Below, one piece after another: positions 33,321 through 46,554 of a stretch of DNA of 64,000 nt. Within the stretch, counting starts at the first letter, position 1, and every line of letters starts with the position of its first letter. The DNA lies in contig NC_061514.1 of assembly GCF_022539505.1 (NCBI RefSeq), positions 339,495,090 through 339,559,089 of the forward strand. The letters run 5' to 3'. Below the pieces are notes generated by a model. It saw only the letters and a list, made by a program, of their open reading frames with translations, was not told the DNA's origin and did not search any database. The stretch comes from Lolium rigidum. Lineage: Eukaryota; Streptophyta; Magnoliopsida; Poales; Poaceae. Position numbers and translations under genes: made by a program.

Positions 33321-34600
33321 GTGAGTACAATAAAATAAAAATTAATAATTATCGCATGCCCACACTTCAGCTAAAACAACACCTGGAGCAACTTTAATAG
33401 TAAGTAGGTGAAAATCTATGAATAACGTGGAATTTATGATGTTGCGTACTTACCTAATTTTTTTGCCGCCTCCCTCACACACAATCCTCAATATGGCTGC
33501 CTCCTCCCTGCGTTACAATTCATATCCCCTCTCTCCGGTCTTTATTGGTGTTTTTATGTTGCCTGTGGAGGTGTTGTTCTGTTGCCGGTTGAAGAGGTTC
33601 AGAACTTCGCCGGAATTTTATTCGATGCTTTGGTTGTAAGCATCTTAGCAGTTTGGCCTTTATTTGAAAAGAACTTCATGCCTCGTTTACAAGCTCCAGA
33701 ATAGAGATTCCTGAATTTGAAGAACAACCAGTTATTGTTCTTTATCATACATGTCTTTCTATTCTTTTTTACCTTCTTCCAACATCAGTTTTCTGGAATT
33801 AGTTTCAATAGACTCTGTTACTTTCCAGGAGTTGTAGTAACCATGTGATTTGATCATCGATTGTGCAATTGCTGTAGATAAAGCACAGGAGGGATGGTCG
33901 ACAAAAGAAATCTGAATCATCAAATGGATCAAATAATCTATGAAAACGCCAGGCATTTTACTACGTCCATTATAGCCTATGAAAACATCTTATAAAAGGG
34001 AATATGCAAGAAAAGAACTCCCTCCTTGTCATAAAGGATGGTTTAGATCCGTCTAAACTTAGATGCATGTATCTAAATTTAGAATGATCTAGAACATTTT
34101 TTTAGTAATAATCAAGTGGAAGTGCATAACATATTAAGTTATTGTTGTAGAAATTTTGCATGCCAGCAAACAACTGTCGAATTACACCACATGCCTGAGT
34201 CGGTGTTCTCTCATGGTGAGTTGTATGTAGCTATCAAGATTCTCTGATAGCAATAACGTCAAGATTCCGGTCATTCCGGATGCTGATAATTAAAAAATCT
34301 ATTGTTATGTATATGAAGAACATTTCTACAAATAGATCATTACATCATAGGTGGGATATTTGTTGCTTATATTTTTCGTAATCATAGTTCTATATTTTTA
34401 ATATATACTTAATATACTTTGTTTTGCATAATCAACTCCATTGTGATACTCCATGATGTTGTAGGAAATGCTCGAGAGTCTGGTGCGGGCCAGCTCTCTC
34501 GTGTAGGACTCAGGCGAAGTAAATGCTTGCTCTGAGACTTTGCATATGGCAGAACTCAGAACTGAGTGTGGACTTGTTCAAAAAAAAGAAAAAGAACTGA
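33321..34600. other. No gene seen; possible Stowaway-like relic
   Basis: AT-rich DNA. 34018-34110 (CTCCCTCCTTGTCATAAAGG, CCGTCTAAACTTAGATGCAT) resembles a Stowaway/Mariner MITE end, but the partner terminus is missing. Short ORFs show no domain. Confidence 0.4.
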
Positions 34601-34975
34601 GTGTGGCTTTCGGGCGAGGAGTTCATGCACATCAAGTACAAATTTAGAAGTGTGTTGTGCAGACTTCGTCGTAGTAGTTTATGTTCGCATGTATCAACTA
34701 CTATTTTGAATTTAGTGGCGATTCATGCAAACAAAAATTTTGGCTGGCCTTTCTTTATGGAGGTTTTGATGTTAGCTTGCTGGAATATTTGGCTGGTTCG
34801 TAATGGGGAAAAAATTGGGCAAAACCGCAAAAGAGACCCAACTTCTTAAGGTGCAAGTGTAAATTTTTTCATGATATTTTCCTTCACCATAGGAGTAAGG
34901 TCAAGCATAGAGATAGTTTGTTGTCTTTCATTAGGACCCTACCTTAGAGTACGATCTATTTCTAATTAGGTAGGT
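34601..34975 (+). pseudogene. LINE ORF2 C-terminal fragment
   Basis: The frame includes HANKNFGWPFFMEVLMLACW followed by NIWLVRNGEK, matching the zf-RVT-type C-terminal region of plant LINE reverse transcriptases. After a frameshift the text continues as SKVKHRDSLLSFIRTLP and a stop near 34945. No RT core is present, so this is a 5'-truncated, decayed copy. Confidence 0.6.
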
Positions 34976-35535
34976 CTTTTTGTTTTTTCCTCCTATACAT
35001 ATGACTTGGTAGTGTTTTGAGAATAAAATTTTGATGCCGGGCTATTGCCTCACAGTTCATGGTCAGAAAACAACAACTCCCTCCAATTAATATTAAACAT
35101 CGAGTGCCACCACAAAGGCTTGGCCCGAGCAGAAACCCCCTCGCGAAAAAACCTACCCTGCTCTCGTGACCCGCGCCACCTCTGCGGCCTCTTCCTAGCC
35201 CCCCACCCGGCGCTCTCGCCTGCCAACGCTGTCGGCGTGCGCTGTTGGGATTCGCTCGGACGGTTCCGGCGGTGGCGGGGCTGACTCTACCCGTGGCGCA
35301 ACCGGGGGCGCGGGGGCCTTGGGCCGGCGATGGTGGCCTTCGGGCGGCGGCGGTTCGGTGCGACGGTGTGGTTTCCGCGCGCTGGGTGGTGCGGAGATGC
35401 AGCAGCACCGCTGTTAGCAACGGATTAGCGCGGTCGGGAGGGGCAGCAGCTCCAGCTCGGCCCAGATCTGGGCCCCTTTGGGCCCGGTCTTGGCTAGGGC
35501 GGGTCGGAGCTTCCTTGCTCGATGGTGGTGCTCCC
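34976..35535. other. GC-rich low-copy-like segment; no gene called
   Basis: 35060-35090 begins like a Stowaway end (CTCCCTCCAATTAATATTAA). 35130-35530 is very GC-rich, with several overlapping low-complexity ORFs and no domain; it could be a LINE 5' region or a first exon. It is cut at 35535 by the retrotransposon that begins at 35536. Confidence 0.4.
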
Positions 35536-36302
35536 TGATACGTCTCAAACGTATCTATAATTTCCTATATTCCATGCTAGTTTTATGACAATACTCACAT
35601 GTTTTATATACACTTTATATCATTATTATGCATTTTCCGGCACTAACCTATTAACGAGATGCCGAAACGCCAGTTCCTGTTTTCTGCTGTTTTTGGTTTC
35701 AGAAATCCTACACAGGAAATATTCTCGGAATTGGACGAAACAAAATCCCACGGTCTTATTTTGCACGGAGCTTTCCAGAAGACCGAGAGCCACGATACGA
35801 GAAAAGTTACAGTGATGCCGCCGCCGCCAATCCCATCTCGGGGGATTAAGGAAATCGCCTCCGGCACCCTGCCGGAGAGGGGAATCATCACCCGGAGGAC
35901 TCTACATCACCATGATCACCTCCGGACTGATGTGTGAGTAGTTCATCCTTGGACTATGGGTCCATAGCAATAGCTAGATGGTTGTCTTCTCCTCATGTGC
36001 TATCATGTTTAGATCTTGTGAGCTGCCTATCATGATCAAGATCGTCTATTTCTAATGCTACATGTTGTGTTTGTTGGGATCCGATGAATATGGAATACTA
36101 TGTCAAGTTGATTATTGATCTATCATATATGTGTTGTTTATGATCTTGCATGCTCTCCGTTGCTAGTAGAGGCTCTGGCCAAGTTGATACTTGTGACTCC
36201 AAGAGGGAGTATTTATGCTCGATAGTGGGTTCATGCCTCCATTGAATCTGGGACAGTGACAGAAAGTTCTAAGGTTGTGGATGTCACTACTAGGAAAAAG
36301 GC

Positions 36303-36770
36303 ATTCAGTGGCGCACCACTTTCAGGCTTCAGTGGCGCACCACTAGTGCGCCACTGTTATCACGCCACTGCTAACTCCTAGTAGTGGCGCACTAGGGGTG
36401 CGCCACTACTAGCTCGGATACTGTGGCGCACTTGCTCGGTGCGCCATTGACATGTCTGCCGGTGCGCCACTATTACTCCAAAGTGGTGCGCCACTGTTGG
36501 TCAGAGGCAGTGCGCCACCACTGTGTAGACGAGGTGCGCCACTGTTACCGTCTTGCGTGCGCCACTGTTCCAGTGAGGAGGTGCGCCACTGCTGCGTGTG
36601 GACGTGCGCCATTGCCATCTCCAGGACGTGCGCCACTGCTACTTATCCTGGTGCGCCACTGCTAGTCTCGGAGAGGATCACAGGGTAGTGCGCCACTGGA
36701 TCCAGAGCAGTGCGCCACTGCTACTTAGTGGCAGTGCGCCACAAATGGTCCACTAGTGCGCCACTGCTAT
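36303..36770. repeat. Left CACTA subterminal repeats
   Basis: About twenty copies of the decamer GTGCGCCACT or its complement AGTGGCGCAC, mostly in one orientation after 36400, separated by 15-25 nt. In En/Spm-type elements such repeats are binding sites for the TNPA-like protein. The ORFs predicted here merely reflect the repeats. Confidence 0.9.
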
Positions 36771-37383
36771 TATTTCGAATTTTTGTTTGTATCCTGGCAG
36801 GTATTTATACAGGTTGTATATGACAGCACAATAGCACAATACAGGATATATAACAACATATAAACAACAACACAGCTTATCCATACATAGTTCTTCACAT
36901 TAGCCCCACATGATTCACAAGCATTCACATTAGAGAAGTTACGAGAGGTTACAATGCAAGTTACGGGGTTACAAGTCACAAATGAGCTAGTGGTTACACA
37001 AGGTCGATCATCTAAACTAGCATCACATAGAAGAGAGCTAGAGTCACAACTAGCACCGTCCCAATGAAAGCGGTCTTCATCCGGTTCCTCCTCCGCTCCG
37101 TCCTCTCTCCCGTCAGATAGCGTGCGTATCTGTCTTCGGCCTCCGCTCTAGTGGTGTACCCTATGTAGCTGTTACCGCTAAAACGGTGAACCTATCTCCG
37201 ACACTCCTCCCAGTCGTTGTAGACTCCGGAAACATTGCCCTTGTACACGACATACCACGTCATATCTGCACATATATGAACAAGCCAAAGAAACATTAGT
37301 GCACGCTCATAGATGTTTGCAACGAATAAGAGCAAACTCAAAAACGATCCAAGTAGTATGAACTAAATGGAATGCCTCATACA

Positions 37384-38352
37384 TTGTTGGTCGAAACAAA
37401 TATGAACATCCCGGGATGGCGTCAGTGAGGCCGGGTAGGATGCACAAGAGATTGATATTTGTGCCATCACACCGAGCTCACCGCGTCACCCCGGAGTGTA
37501 CAGATTGACCAAACATTCTAATCATCGGCATTTTGAGATACCAAAGCAAATGGAATGACAAGGGCCTCATACATTGTTGGTCCAAACAAATATTAACATT
37601 TAGGGAAGGTGTTAGCGAGACCAAGTAGGATGCACAAGAGATTGATACTTGTGTCATCGCACTAGGCTCGCTAACGCCTCCCCCCAAGTGTAGTGACCAC
37701 AAAATTTAATCATCGGCCAATGCAATTAAGAAGTGCCAACTCAAATAAGAGACAAGTAGCTAGTATGAACTAAATGGAATGCCTCATACATTGTTGGTCG
37801 AAACAAATATGAACATCCCGGGATGGCGTCAGTGAGGCCAGGTAGGATGCACAAGAGATTGATATTTGTGCCATCACACCGAGCTCACCGGCGTCACCCC
37901 GGAGTGTACGAGTTGACCAAACATTATAATCATCGGCACTAAAATGGAAGAAAGGCCAATGCAATTAAGAAGTGCCAACTCAAATAAGAGACAAGTAGCT
38001 ATTATGAACTAAATGGAATGCCTCATATTTTGTTGGTCGGAACAAATATTAACATTTAGAGAAGGGGTAAGCGAAACCAAGTAGGATGCACAAGAGATTG
38101 ATATTTGTGTCATCGCACCAGGTTCATCGGCCCCTCCTCCAAGTGTATAGGTGACCAAACATTCTAATCATCGGCATTCTGTAAAACCAAAGCAAATGGA
38201 ATGACGATGGCCTCATACATTGTTGGTCGAAACAAATATGAACATCCCGGGATGGCGTAAGTGAGGCCAGGTAAGATGCACAAGAGATTGATACTTGTGC
38301 CATCACACCAGGCTCACTTGCGTCACCCCGGGGTGTACAGTTGACCGAACAT
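37384..38352. repeat. Array of five related hairpins (inverted repeats)
   Basis: Units at about 37384-37516, 37571-37700, 37788-37925, 38028-38165 and 38218-38352. Each has a left arm (TTGTTGGTC...AACATCCCGGGATGGCG-like), a loop containing GTAGGATGCACAAGAGATTG, and a complementary right arm. Arm sequences differ between units but stay complementary within a unit: GGTGTTAGCGAG with CTCGCTAACGCC in unit 2, GGCGTAAGTGAG with CTCACTTGCGTC in unit 5. No protein is encoded. Confidence 0.8.
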
Positions 38353-41300
38353 TCTAATCATCGGCGCTAAAATGGAAGAAAGAGCCAAGTGGTATCAACT
38401 AAATGGCATATGCAAACAAAATGAAACAAACATAGCCGAACTAGTAATTAATAGCATCGATTACATATAAGTTCAACAACCGTCGAAACTAATTAAACAG
38501 ACATGCAAGTAAAGTGTTGGATAAAGTTTATTACAACACAAGCTCGTCTTTAGTTCACAACTACATAACTAGGCTCGCACATCAAGACTCGGCTAAAGGG
38601 ACTTAGGAGCGTGGATAAAACCGCCGCCTTTCTTCAAGCACATCCATGAGCGGTAGTCATCACCCTGCATTTGGAGCATTGTGTCTATGTCACTGTTTGA
38701 CGGCTGATAGCCGGCATAGAACTCCCCCGCGCTTCTAATGACATCTTGAAAGATGATTTCACAGAACTCTACTTGGATGCGAAAGAACTCTTGCTTGATG
38801 CCGTCGTCCCGGATCCGCGACAAGCCGTTGCCCCATTCTCTGAGATGCTCAGGCAGCGTAAGCTGCTGCTGGTCTCGTATGAACACCTCCATGTGGTGGA
38901 GGGCGTAGTAGGCATCCTTCTTACTAGAAGGCGGCTTCTTGACGCATGGGAAATTTGTTATGTTCTTGAACACGTGCTTCCCGTACCTACGATTTGGCCT
39001 CTCCATGATGCCTTTAGCTTTGACGTAGCCATTGAGAGCTTCATCAAGTACAGCCTTGACATTCGTGTAGTCCGTGCTTGACTTACTATCCGCATCAAAG
39101 TATGTGGCCATGGAATATTTCGGGGTTATGGAGATGAGTGTGCAGGTATTGTCTCTGCGTATAGAACACATAATGTTTAAGAACAGGACGATAGAAATCT
39201 AAAACAATCACGTGTTAAGACCGGTGAGGGGATGACTTACTCGGGAAATACAGGCAGGAGGAGGTTGTACTTCTTCTGGTTCGCTAGAAAGAAGCCTTTG
39301 AGGTACTCAGCCGCCACTTTCCGGTCACCGGCGCTGGCCAAGTGGACGGCACGCATGTAGAAGGGGTCGGCTATCGCGATGCCCGGGGTCTTGTCTCTAA
39401 TGATCCGCATCGCCTTACTGATCGAGTATAGGCGAACGAAGGTGTAGTGCAGCGGATAACTGTTCAACATGGCGAAGATGTCATCATACCGCAAGAAGAT
39501 CTTCTGGGCGAAGCCGCTATCGACAAAGCCTTGGCCCGAGGGCACCTTGGCCACATACACCGGGTATCCATTATCTTTCTCCTTGAGACGCCGCTCCTCC
39601 ATATGCCAAACACCGTCCACCAGAGATCGCATAGGACCGGGTGCAGCATCGTACAATCTTTTAATTAGCATCGGCTCACCCGACACATGCACCCTCGACT
39701 CCATATCCTTGGGCACTGGTGGCCCGTCCTGAGCACGGATCGGTGCCGGCTGGCTGGCAGACTTGTCGTCCTTCTTCTTTCTTTTCCGTCCCTTCGGCTT
39801 CGTATGTATTGGGACTGCATTCTCCTCTTCGCAAGCCTTCTTCAGTGTGTTAGGACTGATAACACTTCTCACCTCGGGTATCGGCTGAGTCTCGGTGAAG
39901 TCGGCAGCTGGAGGCGTCTCCTGAGAACAGAATAGGCGCCTCTTGTTGCAATAGGTTTTCCCCTCGGCGGCAGCTTGAGAGGGTTGGCCAAGGAGATCAT
40001 AGTCCATCGCAAAATTGAAGTTGCAGTCAAGGTTGGCAAACATACTGTCCTCGTCCGGACCATCGTGAGGATCCTGTGCCATATGCATGTGCTCGTCGAC
40101 TGATGGCGGCACCGTTGTGGTGGTCTTTCCATGGCTTGGCGCCGGCACGACTTGGGGTGCTGTCTGTGGGGTGGTGTCACTCGCCCCCAAACGAATCTGG
40201 CTCTTTGGCCAAACCATGGACCAATTGAAGCATTGGTGGAGGGTAAGGACCTCATCTTCATCGGCACTATGGGGTTGAAAGGGAGGTACCACGTTGTCGT
40301 AGCCACTAAGCACCTGAACCAGTTGAATCCTATACACGTTGGGTGCCATGGGTACACCGTGTAACTGGCGGTTGCTCGGTTGAACGATTTTGGCCTTGGC
40401 AACATCGATCAACTCGCTGTTCACAAAATGCAGGAGAGTGCATGGGACGTCGGCGGCGGCACCCTGCGGAAAACATGTAGGGCGTTAGGGATGGCTAGCT
40501 AGTCAAAGGCAAGGATATTGAAGTCATCGGAGATGAGGGTTGGTTACCGTGATGGCGTCCAGCTCGGCTATGGTCGAGGCACCGCCGGCGGCGGGCGTGC
40601 CACTGATGGAGTGGCCGCTTGTTGGCGCGGTGCCGGGCGGCGTATTATCCGCAGCGACGGGTGCATTGAGCTGAAGTAATGGCGCCACGGGAGACACCAA
40701 GGTTGGCTCCGCGGGAGCCACCAAGGTTGGCGCCGCCAGAGCTACCAATGTTGGCGCCGCCGGAGCCACCAAGGTTTGCGCCGCCGGAGACACCATTGTT
40801 GCCACCTGCGGACTCACCGATGGCTCCACGTTGTGTGAGTTGCTGCTCGTGAAACTGGGAACCGGGGGAGGCCCCTTTTTTCCTCCCCTATACCACGCAT
40901 CCAGACCGGCAACCAAGGTAGGGATGATAGAGCTAAGCGTGTTGCCCACTTGGTCCTCCACTTGTTGCCGTTGCGTCCTCTATTGGGTCTCCACGATATG
41001 TTGCACTTGTTGTCGCACTTGCTCCTCGACCAATGTCTCGACCAATGTCGGGATCTGCGCAACTTGTGCCTTGAGATGTGCGACCTCCTTCTCATCGATG
41101 GTGGCCTTTTTCTCCTTTTTCCCCGACTTGTAGTAATCCGACCATTTCATAGAGCATCCTTCGCCGACCACACGACCAGCCGACGTCGTCTTACTCAATG
41201 GATCCCTCTTCTTGTGGGCATTCAATGCCCTATTTAAAGGGTTGTCCCAAGGGGCACACTGCGAGGAGCTCGTGGACCCCGCGCCGCTACTGATTTCAGC

Positions 41301-41568
41301 TTCCTCCTTATCCTACGGGAGGAACATGCATGAACCACTTAGTAATTTGGATTCATCAATTCGAATGCAACCATAAAGGAGCTAATTAAGCGGGTGCACT
41401 CCTTACCAGAAGAGCCTCAAACTCCTTCACGTCCGGATTGGTGGTGAGCTCCTTTGTTTTCCGGTCAACACGGTACCGGGCCAGGAGGAACTGCCTGGTT
41501 TGCTTGTTTTTGTATTGTGAGAAGAGGGGTTGGAGGCCGTTCTTCACACGCTCCTTATCCTGGGCGCC

Positions 41569-43159
41569 TGATGCGTGTGGTTGGCACGTCCGTTGGGAAC
41601 CCCAAGAGGAAGGTGTGATGCGCACAGCGGCAAGTTTCCCTCAGTAAGAAACCAAGGTTTAATCGAACCAGTAGGAGTCAAGAAGCACGTTGAAGGTTGA
41701 TGGCGGCGGGATGTAGTGCGGCGCAACACCGGGATTCGAGCGCCAACGTGGAACCTGCACAACACAACCAAAGTACTTTGCCCCAACGAAACGAGTGAGG
41801 TTGTCAATCTCACCGGCTTGCTGTAACAAAGGATTAACCGTATTGTGTGGAAGATGATTGTTTGCGAGAAAATAGTAGAACAAGTATTGCGGTAGATTGT
41901 ATTTCGGTAAAGAGAATTGGACCGGGGTCCACAGTTCACTAGAGGTGTCTCTCCCATAAGACGAACAACATGTTGGGTGAACAAATTACGGTTGGGCAAT
42001 TGACAAATAAAGAGAGCATGACCATGCACATACATATCATGATGAGTATAGTGAGATTTAATTGGGCATTACGACAAAGTACATAGACCGCCATCCAACT
42101 GCATCTATGCCTAAAAAGTCCACCTTCGAGTTATCATCCGAACCCCCTCCAGTATTAAGTTGCAAAGCAACGAGACAATTGCATTAAGTATGGTGCGTAA
42201 TGTAACTAGTGACTACATCCTTGAACATAGCACTAATGTTTTATCCCTAGTGGCAACAGACACAACACAACCTTAGAACTTTACATCACTCGTCCCGAGT
42301 GTCAATGCAGGCATGAACCCACTATCGAGCACAAGTACTCCCTCTTGGAGTTACAAGCATCTACTTGGCCAGAGCATCTACTAGTAACGGAGAGCATGCA
42401 AGATCATAAACAACACATAAGCATAACTTTGATAATCAACATAACAAGTATTCTCTATTCATCGGATCCCAACAAATGCAACATATAGAATTACAGATAG
42501 ATGATCTTGATCATGTTAGGCAGCTCACAAGATCCGACAATGATAGCACAATGGGGAGAAGACAACCATCTAGCTACTGCTATGGACCCATAGTCCAGGG
42601 GTAGACTACTCACACATCACACCGGAGGCGACCATGGCGGCGTAGAGTCCTCCGGGAGATGATTCCCCTCTCCGGCAGGGTGCCGGAGGCGATCTCCTGG
42701 ATCCCCCGAGATGGGATCGGCGGCGGCGGCGTCTCCGGAAGGTTTTCCGTATCGTGGCTCTCGGTGCATCGGGGTTTCGTCACGGAGGCTATTTGTAGGC
42801 GGAAGGGCAGGTCAAGAGGCGGCACGGGGGCCCCACACCACAGGGCCGCGCGGCCAAGGGGGGCCGCGCCGCCTAGGGTGTGGCCCCTCCGTGGCCCCTC
42901 TTCGTCTCTCCTTCGGACTTCGGAAGCTTCGTGGAAAAATAGGCCCCGGGCTTTGATTTCGTCCAATTCCGAGAATATTTCCTTACTAGGATTTCTGAAA
43001 CCAAAAACAGCAAAACAAAGAATCGGCACTTCGGCATCTTGTTAATAGGTTAGTTCCGGAAAATGCACGAATATGACATAAAGTGTGCATAAAACATGTA
43101 GATAACATCAATAATGTGGCATGGAACATAAGAAATTATCGATACGTCGGAGACGTATC
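41569..43159 (-). repeat. 3' LTR of element B
   Basis: About 1591 bp, same family as 6567-8175. The GC-rich ORFs at 42610-43045 lie inside it and recur in the partner LTR. Confidence 0.88.
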
Positions 43160-44985
43160 GCATCCCTAAGCTTAGTTCTGCTCGTCCCGAGCGGGTAAAA
43201 CGATAACACGGATAATTTCGGAGTGACATGCCATCATAACCTTGATCATACTATTTGTAAAGCATATGTAGTGAATGCAACGATCAAAACAATGTATATG
43301 ACATGAGTAAACAAGTGAATCATAAAGCAAAGACTTTTCATGAATAGCACTTCAAGACAAGCATCAATAAGTCTTGCATAAGAGTTAACTCATAAAGCAA
43401 TAATTCAAAGTAAAGGCATTGAAGCAACACAAAAGAAGATTAAGTTTCAGCGGTTGCTTTCAACTTGTAACATGTATATCTCATGGATATTGTCAACATA
43501 GAGTAATATAATAAGTGCAATAAGCAAGTATGTAGGAATCAATGCACAGTTCACACAAGTGTTTGCTTCTTGAGGTGGAGAGAAATAGGTGAACCGACTC
43601 AACATTGAAAGTAAAAGAATGGTCCTCCATAGAGGAAAAGCATCGATTGCTATATTTGTGCTAGAGCTTTGATTTTGAAAACATGAAACAATTTTGTCAA
43701 CGGTAGTAATAAAGCATATGCATCATGTAAATTATATCTTATAAGTTGCAAGCCTCATGCATAGTGTACTAATAGTGCCCGCACCTTGTCCTAATTAGCT
43801 TGGACTACCGGATCATCACAATGCATTGTTTTTACCAAGTGTCACAAAGGGGTACCTCTATGCCGCCCTGTACAAAGGTCTAAGGAGAAAGCTCGCATTG
43901 GATTTCTCGCTATTGATTATTCTTCAACTTAGACATCCATACCGGGACAACATAGACAACAGATAATGGACTCCTCTTTTATGCATAAGCATATAACAAC
44001 AATTAATAATTTTCTCATTTGAGATTTGAGGATTGTTGTCCAAAACTAAAACTTCCACCATGGAGCATGGCTTTAGTTAGCGGCCCAATGTTCTTCTCTA
44101 ACATATGCATGCTTAACCATAAGGTGGTAGATCTCTCTTACTTCAGACAAGACGAACATGCATAGCAACTCACATGAAATTCAACAAAGAATAGTTGATG
44201 GCGTCCCCAGTGAACATGGTTATCGCACAACAAGCAACTTAATAAGAGATAAAGTGCATAATTACATATTCAATACCACAATAGTTTTTAAGCTATTTGT
44301 CCCATGAGCTATATATTGCAAAGGTGAATGATGGAATTTTAAAGGTAGCACTCAAGCAATTTACTTTGGAATGGCGGAAAATACCATGTAGTATAGGTAG
44401 GTATGGTGGACACAAATGGCATAGTGGTTGGCTCAAGTATTTTGGATGCATGAGAAGTATTCCCTCTCGATACAAGGTTTAGGCTAGCAAGGCTTATTTG
44501 AAACAAACACAAGGATGAACCGGTGCAGCAAAACTCACATAAAAGACATATTGAAAACATTATAAGACTCTACACCGTCTTCCTTGTTGTTCAAACTCAA
44601 TACTAGAAATTATCTAGACCTTAGAGAAACCAAATATGCAAACCAAATTTTAGCATGCTCTATGTATTTCTTCATTAATGGGTGCAAAGCATATGATGCA
44701 AGAGCTTAAACATGAGCACAACAATTGCCAAGTATCACATTACCCAAGACATTTATAGCAATTACTACATGTATCATTTTCCAATTCCAACCATATAACA
44801 ATTTAACGAAGGAGAAACTTCGCCATGAATACTATGAGTAGAAACCAAGGACATACTTGTCCATATGCTACAGCAGAGCGTGTCTCTCTCCCATAAAGTG
44901 AATGCTAGGATCCATTTTATTCAAACAAAACAAAAAACAAAAACAAACCGACGCTCCAAGAAAAAGCACATAAGATGTGATGGAA

Positions 44986-45085
44986 NNNNNNNNNNNNNNN
45001 NNNNNNNNNNNNNNNNNNNNNNNNNNNNNNNNNNNNNNNNNNNNNNNNNNNNNNNNNNNNNNNNNNNNNNNNNNNNNNNNNNNNN
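44986..45085. other. Assembly gap (100 N)
   Basis: Placeholder gap between the interior and 5' LTR of element B. The real missing length includes at least the end of an LTR, the primer site and the gag region. Confidence 0.99.
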
Positions 45086-46113
45086 CATCCGAACCCCTCC
45101 AAGCATTAAGTTGCAAAGCAACGGACAATTGCATTAAGTATGGTGCGTAATGTAACTAGTGACTACATCCTTGAACATAGCACTAATGTTTTATCCCTAG
45201 TGGCAACGAGCACAACACAACCTTAGAACTTTACATCACTCGTCCCGGTGTCAATGCGGCATGAACCCACTATCGAGCATAAGTACTCCCTCTTGGAGTT
45301 ACAAGCATCTACTTGGCCGGAGCATCTACTAGTAACGGAGAGCATGCAAGATCATAAACAACACATAAGCATAACTTTGATAATCAACATAACAAGTATT
45401 CTCTATTCATCGGATCCCAACAAACGCAACATATAGAATTACGGATAGATGATCTTGATCATGTTAGGCAGCTCACAAGATCCGACAATGATAGCACAAT
45501 GGGGAGAAGACAACCATCTAGCTACTGCTATGGACCCATAGTCCAGGGGTAGACTACTCACACATCACACCGGAGGCGACCATGGCGGCGTAGAGTCCTC
45601 CGGGAGATGATTCCCCTCTCCGGCAGGGTGCCGGAGGCGATCTCCTGGATCCCCCGAGATGGGATCGGCGGCGGCGGCGTCTGCGGAAGGTTTTCCGTAT
45701 CGTGGCTCTCGGTGCGCGGGGTTTCGTCACGGAGGCTATTTGTAGGCGGAAGGGCAGGTCAAGAGGCGGCACCGGGGCCCCACACCACGGGGGCCGCGCG
45801 GCCAAGGGGGGCCGCGCCGCCCTAGGGTGTGGCCCCTCCGTGGCCCCTCTTCGTCTCTCCTTCGGACTTCCGGAAGCTTCGTGGAAAAATAGGCCCCCGG
45901 GCTTTGATTTCGTCCAATTCGAGAATATTTCCTTACTAGGATTTCTGAAACCAAAAACAGCAGAAAACGACAGACTCGGCACTTCGGCATCTTGTTAATA
46001 GGTTAGTTCCAGAAAATGCACGAATATGACATAAAGTGTGCATAAAACATGTAGATAACATCAATAATGTGGCATGGAACATAAGAAATTATCGATACGT
46101 CGGAGACGTATCA
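45086..46113 (-). repeat. 5' LTR of element B (partial)
   Basis: Starts mid-LTR after the gap and ends GACGTATCA at 46113. Compared with the left LTR, many differences are CAG against CGG/CGAG/CG (ATTACAGATAG against ATTACGGATAG, GGCCAGAGC against GGCCGGAGC). Confidence 0.9.
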
Positions 46114-46554
46114 GCGCCCCATTTCGGTTGCGCTGCCCTAAACCCGCCAGGACCAAGTTTGTGGATGCCTAAGTTCAGACTCCGCATGTCCTTCCCCCAC
46201 TGACTAGAATCCGACGTTGACTCGCTCTCGCACTTGATCTTGAAATCATCGTAGTCTTTCTCGGTGATAGAAGGATTTGACTCCTTGATCTTCTCGTAAC
46301 TCTCGCCCTTCTTAATCATTTTCTTCACTCGGTTCCGCCAACTAGCGAGGGCGGTGCTCATCTTCGTGAGGGCGGCATTGTGCACTTTGTTCCGCCCAAG
46401 ACATTTTTCTGAGCAGTCCACCGGGAACTCGTACCGTTCGTGCAGCTTCGTGAAGAGGAGGGAGCGCAAATTCGCTCGGTCAGGATGCATGAGGTTCTCG
46501 GTGTTGATCGAGACCGTGCTCCGGAGGATGCACCCGAGTTGGGCCGAGTACCCT

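Larger units (their letters stand above)
41569..46113 (-). mobile_element. LTR retrotransposon (element B), TSD GCGCC, gapped
   Basis: Flanked by GCGCC at 41564-41568 and 46114-46118. Left LTR 41569-43159 (the terminal A is missing at the junction GTATC|GCATCCC). Interior 43160-44985 is non-coding and homologous to the 3' interior of the other elements (CATCCCTAAGCTTAG tract at the LTR border). A 100-N gap follows at 44986-45085, then the right (5') LTR, of which 45086-46113 is present. Gag and primer site would lie in the gap. It inserted in the CACTA second gene without changing its frame. Confidence 0.9.

Noticed and set aside
34018..34110. A complete Stowaway MITE
   Set aside because: Only one end-like sequence (CTCCCTCC...) is present; no partner inverted repeat or TA duplication found.
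36409..36688. ORFs of 75-80 codons made of repeated VRHC/APLL text
   Set aside because: Frames through the GTGCGCCACT subterminal repeats of the CACTA; not proteins.
37384..38352. A CRISPR-like repeat array
   Set aside because: Plant nuclear DNA; units are long inverted repeats with variable spacing, with no short identical repeats and unique spacers.
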